18,091 nt of DNA, from NCBI GenBank assembly GCA_014729945.1, contig WJJC01000058.1, positions 1-18,091 on the forward strand, read 5' to 3'. The translations under genes were made by a program, and so were the position numbers. Every line of letters begins with the position of its first letter. Positions within the stretch are counted from its first letter, which is position 1. A model generated the notes under the pieces. It saw only the letters and a program-made list of their open reading frames with translations, was not told the DNA's origin and made no database searches. Source of the DNA: Candidatus Bathyarchaeota archaeon. Its GTDB lineage: Archaea > Thermoproteota > Bathyarchaeia > TCS64. Below are positions 7,754 through 14,980 of this stretch, piece by piece.

Positions 7754-8728
7754 TTACCTGCGCATTATCTCCTTGGGAGCCTCTACTTGGTCAAGGATCT
7801 CCTCTATTATGCTTCCCGGGGTTATCTTGTCTTCCAGAGCGTACTCCAGTTTCATTATTAATCTGTGAGCCAGTGAATTAACGGCGTATAACTTCACATC
7901 GTCCGGTATCACATAGTCTCTTCCATTTATCGCTGCATTGGCTTTTGATACCTTGAAAAGACTTAATCCCCCTCTTGGACTAGCGCCCACATCCACATAG
8001 GGGCTCTCCCGGGTGGCTCTAACAATCCTTGAGATGTAAAGATAGATCTGGTCATCAACATAGATTTCTCGCTCGATAAGCTCCTGCATCAAACGGAATT
8101 CTTCCTCAGTTGTAACGCTCTCGATCTGTTCGGTTGGGTCATCCTGGCCCCAAGCAGATCTTCGTTTAAGTATCTGGACCTCTGCGTCTTCGTCTGATAC
8201 GTATCCTGTTGATAGTTTTATGAGGAATCTATCCAACTGTGCTTCCGGTAATGGATATGTTCCCTCTAGCTCTATGGGGTTCTGGGTAGCGATAACGAAG
8301 AAAGGACGATCAAGACTATGAGTCTCTCCTTCAATGGTTACCTGTCTCTCCTCCATACACTCTAGTAAAGCGGATTGAACCTTAGGAGGACTTCTGTTTA
8401 TCTCATCAGCCAACAGAATATGAGTGAATACGGGCCCTTTTTCCAGGCTAAACTCTCCTGTATTCATTCGCCACACCTTGGTGCCAGTGATATCAGATGG
8501 CATCAAATCCGGTGTAAACTGGATACGGCTCCACTCACAGCCCGTTGCTTTGGCGAAGACCTTAGCGAGCAAAGTCTTCCCGAGACCGGGATTATCCTCG
8601 AATAATATATGACCATTGGCTAGGCTCGCAGCCAGTACTTTCTGTAATAGTTCACGGTCTCCTACGAAATATGTCTGTATGGTATCTAGTATCCTATCGG
8701 TGATCTCCTTAAGTCCCTTTAGTTGCAT
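7754..8728 (-). CDS. MoxR-family AAA+ ATPase
   Basis: A 324-residue cytosolic AAA+ chaperone-like ATPase of normal MoxR length. Visible motifs are Walker A EDNPGLGKT (44-52), Walker B LLADEINRSPPKVQSALLE (105-123), the MoxR-typical MEERQVTIEG, sensor 1 FFVIATQNPIELEGTYPLPE with Asn150, the arginine-finger region AQLDRFLI, and sensor 2 ASPRGGLSL. MoxR proteins use ATP to activate or remodel vWA/DUF58 partners and membrane complexes. It is first in a three-gene operon with the DUF58 and membrane protein genes. A strong AGGAGG-type Shine-Dalgarno (complement at 8736-8741) lies seven bases upstream of the ATG. The gap to DUF58 is six bases. It diverges from the aldehyde dehydrogenase gene across 157 bases. 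Identification is firm; the client protein is unknown. Confidence 0.95.
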   Translation of the reverse strand: MQLKGLKEITDRILDTIQTYFVGDRELLQKVLAASLANGHILFEDNPGLGKTLLAKVFAKATGCEWSRIQFTPDLMPSDITGTKVWRMNTGEFSLEKGPVFTHILLADEINRSPPKVQSALLECMEERQVTIEGETHSLDRPFFVIATQNPIELEGTYPLPEAQLDRFLIKLSTGYVSDEDAEVQILKRRSAWGQDDPTEQIESVTTEEEFRLMQELIEREIYVDDQIYLYISRIVRATRESPYVDVGASPRGGLSLFKVSKANAAINGRDYVIPDDVKLYAVNSLAHRLIMKLEYALEDKITPGSIIEEILDQVEAPKEIMRR

Positions 8729-8834
8729 GGCTTAGCCTCCTATTATTTTTAAGAGTTTTAACTGTATGGAGTATTAAGATGTGTTAAACATTCATATCCT
8801 ACAGTTTGATGGGGTTCTGTTAAATACCTCTTAC

Positions 8835-8842
8835 TATAAAAG
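8835..8842 (+). promoter_or_regulatory. TATA box of dehydrogenase/ferritin-like operon
   Basis: TATAAAAG is the best canonical archaeal TATA box in the window. A start site about 26 bases downstream, near 8864, would leave a leader of about 22 bases carrying GGTGA (8877-8881) four bases ahead of the TTG start at 8886. Confidence 0.5.
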
Positions 8843-8885
8843 TATAATATAAGAGCCAATGATGTTGGCGTTTATGGTGAAATAG

Positions 8886-10376
8886 TTGGTAGTTTTAGAA
8901 GAACCGATTAAAGAATCTGTAAAGGCCCAGAACTATATTGACGGTGAATGGGTTGAATCAGAGTCCAGTGAGTATAGAGATATAATTAATCCAGCCAAGA
9001 TGGAGAAAATCGCGGAGAATCCAGAAGGTTCAGCGGAGGACGTGAAAGCAGCTGTCGATGCAGCAGTTGATGCTTTCCCCAGCTGGAGACGCACTACTCC
9101 ACTAACTCGGGCAAGATATTTCTTCAGACTCAAGGAACTATTAGAAGAGAACTTTGAGACCTTGGCAAGGGTCTGCACAATGGAGCATGGGAAAATAATC
9201 GATGAATCTAGGGGGGAGATAAGGCGCGGAATCGAGAACATAGAGGTCGCCTCGGGTATCCCAAACCTCATGATGGGGTATAATCTTGAGGATATAAGCC
9301 GTGGAATAGATGAGATACTCATCAAGCAGCCTTTAGGTGTCTTCGCGTGTATCGCGCCCTTCAACTTCCCTTTCATGGTCCCATTATGGTTTGTACCCAC
9401 GGCCGTTGCGACAGGAAACACATACATAATCAAGCCTAGTCCATGGACACCGCTAAGCATGATGAAATTCATGGAATTAGTGGATGAAGCAGGGTTCCCA
9501 CCAGGCGTAATCAATATGGTTAATGGAAACATTGAACCGGTCCAAGAGATCATTTCCAACCCAAAGATAAAGGGAATAAGCTTCGTGGGGTCAACGCACA
9601 TTGGTAGAGACATTATCTATAAGGAAGCTGCTGCTCATGGAAAAAGAGTGCAGGCCCAATGTGGAGCTAAAAATCACCTAGTGGTTATGCCTGACGCTCA
9701 TCTTGATTCAACCATATCCTCCCTACTATCCAGCTTCTTTGGTAACACAGGTCAGAGATGCCTAGCTGGAGCAAATCTAATGTTTGTGGGAGAAGACGAG
9801 CGGTGGGCTAATGATACATTGGAGAGAATCAAGAAGGCCGCTTCCAGAATCAAAATGGGGTACGGTTTGGAGGAAGGCATCCAGATGGGACCATTACAGG
9901 CTAAACACAGGAAAGAAAGAGTAATGGGTTACATAAAAAAAGGCTTAGAGGAGGGAGCAGACCTCATACTCGATGGGAGAGAATATGACTTATCAGGTTA
10001 TCCGGAAGATTGTTTCCTTGGACCATCCATATTCGAACAAGTAGATCCAGATATGAGCATCGGGAAGGAGGAGATATTCGGACCTGTGATGAGTGTTATG
10101 AGGATGGAAACCCTTGACGAAGCCATAGAGATCATAAACAAATCTAATTATGGTAACGCTGCCAGTATTTTCACAGACAGCGGTAAGAGTGGACGAAGAT
10201 TCCAGTACGAGGTGGAATGTGGTAATATTGGAGTTAACATTGGCACTGCTGCGCCGATGGCGTTCTTTCCTTTTAGTGGTATGAAGGACAGCTTTTTTGG
10301 TGATCTCCATGGACAGGGCAGGGATGCGATTGAGTTCTTCACCGAGAATAAGGTAGTTATCCAACGGTGGCCATAG
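8886..10376 (+). CDS. mmsA: CoA-acylating (methyl)malonate-semialdehyde dehydrogenase
   Basis: A 496-residue aldehyde dehydrogenase-fold enzyme. The family oxidatively decarboxylates malonate or methylmalonate semialdehyde with NAD+ and CoA to acetyl- or propionyl-CoA. The N-terminus (QNYIDGEWVESES) is typical. Other motifs are CIAPFNFPFMVPLW with the oxyanion Asn, the cofactor-binding IIKPSPWTPLS, the MMSDH-specific GAKNHLVVMPDAH, and the catalytic Cys292 in GNTGQRCLAG. The general-base Glu of hydrolytic ALDHs is replaced (Gln258-Cys259 before GAKNH), as in CoA-dependent members. The start is TTG at 8886 with GGTGA four bases upstream; the preceding ATG at 8874 runs into a stop at once. The next gene starts on the base after its stop. 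The convergent omega-aminotransferase suggests a beta-amino acid pathway. The choice between the two substrates cannot be made from sequence. Confidence 0.9.
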   Translation: MVVLEEPIKESVKAQNYIDGEWVESESSEYRDIINPAKMEKIAENPEGSAEDVKAAVDAAVDAFPSWRRTTPLTRARYFFRLKELLEENFETLARVCTMEHGKIIDESRGEIRRGIENIEVASGIPNLMMGYNLEDISRGIDEILIKQPLGVFACIAPFNFPFMVPLWFVPTAVATGNTYIIKPSPWTPLSMMKFMELVDEAGFPPGVINMVNGNIEPVQEIISNPKIKGISFVGSTHIGRDIIYKEAAAHGKRVQAQCGAKNHLVVMPDAHLDSTISSLLSSFFGNTGQRCLAGANLMFVGEDERWANDTLERIKKAASRIKMGYGLEEGIQMGPLQAKHRKERVMGYIKKGLEEGADLILDGREYDLSGYPEDCFLGPSIFEQVDPDMSIGKEEIFGPVMSVMRMETLDEAIEIINKSNYGNAASIFTDSGKSGRRFQYEVECGNIGVNIGTAAPMAFFPFSGMKDSFFGDLHGQGRDAIEFFTENKVVIQRWP

Positions 10377-10802
10377 GTGAAGACCACCAGCCAAATCCTC
10401 AGAAAACATAAAGAGATTGAGGAACAACAATCCAACCTATACTCTTTACTAGCTGAGAAACACCCTGAGCATAATGAGGCCTTCAATAATCTGGCTAAAG
10501 AATGTATGAGACATATGGAGAGGGCTCAGAGAGCTTACAGGGAAGGCGTAACAGATGCTTTTGAAGTAGGGTTTCAAATGAATCCGTTGCAACCTGAATA
10601 TTACGTGCTTCATGAACCAGAAGGTAGTCTAAAGGAATCCGTTAGGACGATGATAGTTAACGAGGAAACAATCATTAAGTTCTGCAATGACGTAGCTTCT
10701 AACAGCGGCAATCTCTTACCCGGGGTTCCTGAGACCTTTGAAAGACTTGCTAAAAGAAAAATCAGAAATATAAAAAGGCTGAGAGAAATAAATGGAGACT
10801 AG
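10377..10802 (+). CDS. ferritin-like four-helix protein with eroded metal site
   Basis: A 141-residue, mostly helical protein. Its first half (EIEEQQSNLYSLLAEKHPEH, then FNNLAKECMRHMERAQRAY) resembles the first helix pair of rubrerythrin/ferritin-like domains. The second half (SLKESVRTMIVNEETIIKFC, then FERLAKRKIRNIKRLREI) resembles the second pair. The usual ExxH pair is disturbed: three residues before His is a Cys, with Glu at minus four. The last helix has Lys/Arg where Glu and His are expected, so a normal di-iron site is doubtful. It starts with GTG at 10377, immediately after the dehydrogenase TAG, so the two are surely co-transcribed and probably translationally coupled. Its stop overlaps that of the convergent aminotransferase in the palindrome CTAG. 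A role supporting the dehydrogenase is possible but unproven. Confidence 0.75.
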   Translation: MKTTSQILRKHKEIEEQQSNLYSLLAEKHPEHNEAFNNLAKECMRHMERAQRAYREGVTDAFEVGFQMNPLQPEYYVLHEPEGSLKESVRTMIVNEETIIKFCNDVASNSGNLLPGVPETFERLAKRKIRNIKRLREINGD

Positions 10803-12130
10803 TTGGTTTCCTTATCAGCTATCTTTAACGCTTCATCAAAGACATCTATGGCTTCGTCTATCTCCTCTCTAGTGACTATCAACGGGGGAGCCACCAAGAA
10901 GGTGTTAATAACATTCACGAGATAGACGCCATTCTTCATCATCTCTGAGCTTATCTTCTTTAAAATGGTTGGCTGGAATTTGTCTTTTCTCTCCGCGAAG
11001 GGTTCCTTGGTCTCGCGATCCTTAACCAGTTCCACGCCCCAGAACAAGCCTTTTCCACGGACATCTCCCACGGATTTATGGTTTTCTTTAAGCTCCTTCA
11101 AACGTTTACCCAAGACCTTACCCATCTTTGCAGCGTTTTCAACAAGGTTCTTTTCCTTATACTCGTTTATGGCGGCTATTGCTGAGGCGCATGCCATCGG
11201 GTGCATCGCGTACGTCTGGCCGTGACTGAATAGGTTTTCCGGTTGATCGAAGTAATCAGCTATCTTTTTACTGGTTATTGTTGCACCTACGGGTAGATAC
11301 GCTCCCGAGATACCTTTAGCCATACTCATAATATCTGGGACCACATTCCAGTGCTCCATAGAGAATAATTTACCTGTTCTTCCAAAGCCAGCCATAACCT
11401 CGTCAGCTATTAAGAGTACATCGTTCTCGTCACAAATCTCGCGGAGCCTTGGAATATATTCATCAGGAGGTACCAGTATGCCGTTACTCCCAACGATGGG
11501 CTCAATGACTATTCCTGCTACGGTACTTGGACGCTCCATCTTTATGATCTCATCAACATACTCAGCGCACTGAACACCACATCCAGGGTACTCTAACCCA
11601 AAAGGACACCTGTAACAATAACAATCCGGGGCGCGGACAACCCCTGCAACTCCCACAGCGTTATGTGTACGGGGATCACCGGTTAACGCCACAGCGCCAC
11701 TACTTGATCCATGATACGACCTGAATCTGCTGATGAATTTACCCCTCTTTGTGTAGAGTCTAGCGATCTGGAGAGCCGCCTCGTTTGCCTCCGCCCCACC
11801 AATCGTTAGATAACTCTTAGATAAAGACTCAGGAGTGATCTTCGCTAATAACTTACCTAACTCCGCCGCAACTTTCGTCCCAAATCCAGGTGCTGCGTAG
11901 CATATCTTCTTCGTTTGTTCAATTATGGCGTCTTTAATCGCTTGGTTGCTGTGGCCCAAGTTGCTGCACATTAGCTGGGATGAGAGGTCAAAGTAACGTT
12001 TTCCGTCAACGTCAGTAAAGTAGCATCCACTCCCACCGTCTACGATAACAGGATTCCACGTATTCTCATATCTCCATGTACCATAAACATACTTCTTCTC
12101 CATCTCACGGATTTCTGAGTGATTAGACAT
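10799..12130 (-). CDS. class-III PLP omega-aminotransferase (beta-alanine/taurine:pyruvate-like)
   Basis: A 443-residue fold-type I PLP enzyme of normal length. The PLP lysine is Lys272 in SMAKGISGAYLPVGAT. The cofactor-ring Asp is in LLIADEVMAGFGRTGK, and the phosphate-binding region is TIGGAEANEAALQIAR. The N-terminus (YGTWRYENTW, then FDLSSQLMCSNLGHSN) is close to what I recall of taurine- and beta-alanine:pyruvate aminotransferases. Such enzymes move an omega-amino group to pyruvate. Beta-alanine would give malonate semialdehyde, the substrate of the convergent dehydrogenase. Five cysteines cluster near residues 170-190 (CYCYRCPFG, then CGVQC), a pattern found in one branch of the family and perhaps a metal site. 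The ATG lacks a ribosome binding site and lies about 27 bases from a TATA element, implying a leaderless mRNA. The substrate is inferred from neighbours. Confidence 0.9.
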   Translation of the reverse strand: MSNHSEIREMEKKYVYGTWRYENTWNPVIVDGGSGCYFTDVDGKRYFDLSSQLMCSNLGHSNQAIKDAIIEQTKKICYAAPGFGTKVAAELGKLLAKITPESLSKSYLTIGGAEANEAALQIARLYTKRGKFISRFRSYHGSSSGAVALTGDPRTHNAVGVAGVVRAPDCYCYRCPFGLEYPGCGVQCAEYVDEIIKMERPSTVAGIVIEPIVGSNGILVPPDEYIPRLREICDENDVLLIADEVMAGFGRTGKLFSMEHWNVVPDIMSMAKGISGAYLPVGATITSKKIADYFDQPENLFSHGQTYAMHPMACASAIAAINEYKEKNLVENAAKMGKVLGKRLKELKENHKSVGDVRGKGLFWGVELVKDRETKEPFAERKDKFQPTILKKISSEMMKNGVYLVNVINTFLVAPPLIVTREEIDEAIDVFDEALKIADKETN

Positions 12131-12152
12131 AGTTTGCTTTTAATCCATGGGA

Positions 12153-12163
12153 ATATAATATTT
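12153..12163. promoter_or_regulatory. symmetric TATA element between divergent genes
   Basis: ATATAATATTT reads as a TATA-like box on both strands. On the minus strand it is centred about 27 bases from the aminotransferase ATG, giving a leaderless transcript. On the plus strand, a start about 26 bases downstream (near 12184) would leave a 17-base leader carrying GAGGA before the amidohydrolase ATG at 12201. Only 70 bases separate the two start codons. Confidence 0.4.
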
Positions 12164-12200
12164 AGGATTGGAACTTATAGAGAAGATGAGGAATAGTAGA

Positions 12201-13796
12201 ATGAAGGCGGATAGTGTATATTTTAACGGTAAAATTGTGACCATGGATGAAGAGGATACCATTTCTAGGGCGGTTGCAGTCAAGTTTGGTAGGTTTATCA
12301 AGGTAGGAAAAGAGGAGGAGGTTAAGAGTCTAATCGGTGATGATACTGAGGTAGTGGATCTAAAGGGTAAAACCGTGATTCCTGGCTTGATTGATAGTCA
12401 CTGCCATATGTTAGCAGTTGGCGCACAGAGAAGACTCAATGTGGACCTTAGCGAGGAAGCGGGGGTACACTCCATCAATGATCTAGTGAATAAGCTGAGG
12501 AAAAGAGCAGAGAACACACCCAAAGGTGAATGGGTACTAGGATATCAGGAAGATGATAGCAAGCTTGAGGAGAAAAGACACCCAACCCGTTGGGAACTGG
12601 ATGAAGCAAGTACAGAACATCCAATAATGATTTCGACGGTAGGCGGCCATTTTAGTATGGCGAATAGCAAAACCTTTGAACTAGCTGGAGTGACCAAAGA
12701 GAGCGAGGACCCTGTTGGCGGAAAATTTGACCGCGACCAAAAGGGTGAATTAACAGGGGGACTCCACGAGAAAGCAATAGACATGATACTTCCAAAAGAG
12801 GTTACGATACCATCACGGAAACAATCATTACAAGGAGGCCGGGAGATCCTAGAAGAATGCGCATCTGTTGGACTCACATGTGTATACGACACTGTTGAAA
12901 AGCCACAGATCCGTGCCGCGTTGGACCTGAAGAACGCTGGAAAACTACCCATAAGAGTAAGAATGGATGTGGGAATCGATCTATTCCCGGAGTTAGAGAA
13001 GTTGGGGATTTACCGTGGCTTAGGAGATGACTGGATTAGAGTCTGTGGGTTAAAGTTCTTCTTCGATGGAGCAATATCAGCTAGAACAGCTGCAGTTACG
13101 GAGGAGTATCTCAACAAGCCTGGTTTCTATGGCGTGATGGCCACTACGAGAGAAATCGCTACCAAGACAATAATGGATGCATACAAACAGGGGTACAGGA
13201 TATCTGCTCACGCCAACGGGGATAGAGCCATTGCCATGTATCTGGATATAATGGAGGAAGCCCAGAGAAAGTATCCACGTGAGGATCCACGTAACAGAGA
13301 CATCCACTGTACAGTTATTACACCAGAGTTAGTGGAACGCATCAAAGATTTGGATATATTACCCACCATATTCGGTCCATATGTATACTACCACGGTGAT
13401 AAACTAATACCGGCTTTCGGGGAGAAAAGATTGGAGAGAATGTTTGCAGCCAGATACTTCCTAGATGCTGATGTTAAGATCGCAGCTCACAGTGATCACC
13501 CTTGTGCACCATATCCACCTTTAATGGCTATACATGGTTTGGTTAATAGGCGGACAAAAACAGGTAAACCAATAGGCCAGAGCCAGAAAATATCCGTGAA
13601 AGAAGCCTTAAAGTTATACACCACTCACTCAGCGTACCAGCAACTCGATGAGGATAAGCTTGGGAGTATAGAAGAGGGGAAACTAGCTGACATGGTGGTG
13701 CTAGGGGAAGATATTCTGACTGTGGACTCGGAGAAGATCAAAGACATATCCATCGAGAGGACGATAATAGAAGGAAAGACAGTCTACCAGAGCTAA
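12201..13796 (+). CDS. YtcJ-type metal-dependent amidohydrolase
   Basis: A 531-residue member of the amidohydrolase 3 (YtcJ-like) branch of the metal-dependent hydrolases. The N-terminus (ADSVYFNGKIVTMDEED) and the PGLIDSHCHM metal motif (His67, His69) are canonical. Further ligands appear in RISAHANGDRAI, in HCTVITPELV, and in KIAAHSDHPCAPYPP with the catalytic Asp. The C-terminus returns to the beta-sandwich (GSIEEGKLADMVVLGEDILT). It should hydrolyse an amide or cyclic amide, but members are poorly characterised and the substrate is unknown. I place the start at ATG 12201, with GAGGA at 12188-12192, rather than TTG 12168, which would lie upstream of the likely transcript start and add an unconserved extension. 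It overlaps the stop of the convergent membrane-protein gene by four bases. It may release the amino acid used by the divergent aminotransferase. Confidence 0.9.
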   Translation: MKADSVYFNGKIVTMDEEDTISRAVAVKFGRFIKVGKEEEVKSLIGDDTEVVDLKGKTVIPGLIDSHCHMLAVGAQRRLNVDLSEEAGVHSINDLVNKLRKRAENTPKGEWVLGYQEDDSKLEEKRHPTRWELDEASTEHPIMISTVGGHFSMANSKTFELAGVTKESEDPVGGKFDRDQKGELTGGLHEKAIDMILPKEVTIPSRKQSLQGGREILEECASVGLTCVYDTVEKPQIRAALDLKNAGKLPIRVRMDVGIDLFPELEKLGIYRGLGDDWIRVCGLKFFFDGAISARTAAVTEEYLNKPGFYGVMATTREIATKTIMDAYKQGYRISAHANGDRAIAMYLDIMEEAQRKYPREDPRNRDIHCTVITPELVERIKDLDILPTIFGPYVYYHGDKLIPAFGEKRLERMFAARYFLDADVKIAAHSDHPCAPYPPLMAIHGLVNRRTKTGKPIGQSQKISVKEALKLYTTHSAYQQLDEDKLGSIEEGKLADMVVLGEDILTVDSEKIKDISIERTIIEGKTVYQS

Positions 13797-14980
13797 CCCA
13801 AATCAATGGAGGCTAAAACAGTGTTTACCACCTGTTTCCTCCTCTGCTGGTTAAAGCGACGATTATTCTCTATCTGCCACGGGAAACCTATCCGCGGAGG
13901 CTTAGTGTCCTCATAGTTAGTTAGTAATCCAATTATCTGGGTTATCTGACTGGTGGGCGTATCAGACTCATAGAGTAAAAGAGTAAGATGTGTGATTAAC
14001 TCGTCTCTTCGACCGTAATCTACGAATCCCTCCAAAAGTTTGGAGAGATATACCAGCTTGGGATCGCTGTTGGTCTTAACTTCCTGAATATGCTTACTCC
14101 AAGTACCGGTTATATCCTGTCGGACCAAACTCTTTTCAGCGTAATCCTTGAGGTTCCTGTATCCTAAGTAGAAAACAGCACAGATGAGAATCCATTCCCC
14201 CACCATGAGGAACTGTGGGTTAATACCGCTTAACTCAAATAAGAAATGTCGGATGAAGAAAAGATAGTACAGTACAGCAAAGTTGAATAATGCAACACGG
14301 GGCAGTTCCTCCCCAACAGTGGAGCTAAGATAACGCAGATAACTATTCGGGTTATTGGCTCCCAAGCCTGTAAGAGCCATAACAGAGGTTAACGCCGTGG
14401 CGAGGATAATAATATTGTTTACGGGTTCAGCTAATCCAGCTCTGAGAAGTAGTGAAAAGACACCCATATTTGGGGTATTCTGTATTGTTGTCTCTAATGC
14501 AGGGTAGAGGTTAATCCAAGTCTGACTACCCAGATAACCGATTATGAGTATATATATACTCGTTAGCACTGGTTCAAATAGATAATTGATCTCACTTACT
14601 GTGATGGAGACTATCTTATGTACTGTTGATAATATGGAGGCATAGAGTAGGAATGAAACTATGGGTTTAACCCATACAGGTACAACAGACCAATCGGACA
14701 GGAAAAACAGGGCACCCGTAATACTCAAAGTACTGAGACCATCGGATAACGGCTCAATGATATCTCCAACAAGGAAATGTTCAACTAGCAGTGAGAGATA
14801 ACGCAGTAAGAGCAGGGTTAACAAAGGTAAACCCAGAAAACTCAGGTCTAATTGGAACTCGAACCCCAGTATATTTAGGGGTATAATGGTTTTCTGAAGA
14901 ATAAGGAACCATACAGTGAGAATGATGGATAAAAGATACGCTAGCGTGGGAGTAGCTATCGCCTTAACTGATTTCTCCAT
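13793..14980 (-). CDS. polytopic membrane protein coupled to transglutaminase gene
   Basis: A 395-residue integral membrane protein that I do not recognise. About eight hydrophobic spans fill residues 8-275 (for example LLSIILTVWFLILQ, FLLYASILSTVHKI, ILIIGYLGSQTWI, ILICAVFYLGY). Residues about 280-395 form a soluble, charged, mostly helical tail that is probably cytosolic. Its ATG lies inside the end of the transglutaminase gene (17-base overlap, 14964-14980). GGAGG (complement at 14987-14991) six bases upstream sits within that gene, so the two are translationally coupled and very likely form one complex. By position it may be the counterpart of the five-TM protein at the end of the MoxR-DUF58 operon, though I see no clear sequence similarity. 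Its stop overlaps that of the convergent amidohydrolase. Confidence 0.85.
   Translation of the reverse strand: MEKSVKAIATPTLAYLLSIILTVWFLILQKTIIPLNILGFEFQLDLSFLGLPLLTLLLLRYLSLLVEHFLVGDIIEPLSDGLSTLSITGALFFLSDWSVVPVWVKPIVSFLLYASILSTVHKIVSITVSEINYLFEPVLTSIYILIIGYLGSQTWINLYPALETTIQNTPNMGVFSLLLRAGLAEPVNNIIILATALTSVMALTGLGANNPNSYLRYLSSTVGEELPRVALFNFAVLYYLFFIRHFLFELSGINPQFLMVGEWILICAVFYLGYRNLKDYAEKSLVRQDITGTWSKHIQEVKTNSDPKLVYLSKLLEGFVDYGRRDELITHLTLLLYESDTPTSQITQIIGLLTNYEDTKPPRIGFPWQIENNRRFNQQRRKQVVNTVLASIDLG

Noticed and set aside
9993..10486. Minus-strand open frames over the end of the dehydrogenase gene
   Set aside because: They are antisense to well-conserved dehydrogenase and ferritin-like coding sequence and show no recognisable domain or start signal.
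8886..13796. Metabolic block as a recently transferred mobile island
   Set aside because: There are no integrase, transposase, tRNA or flanking direct repeats, and codon and base usage look like the neighbours.
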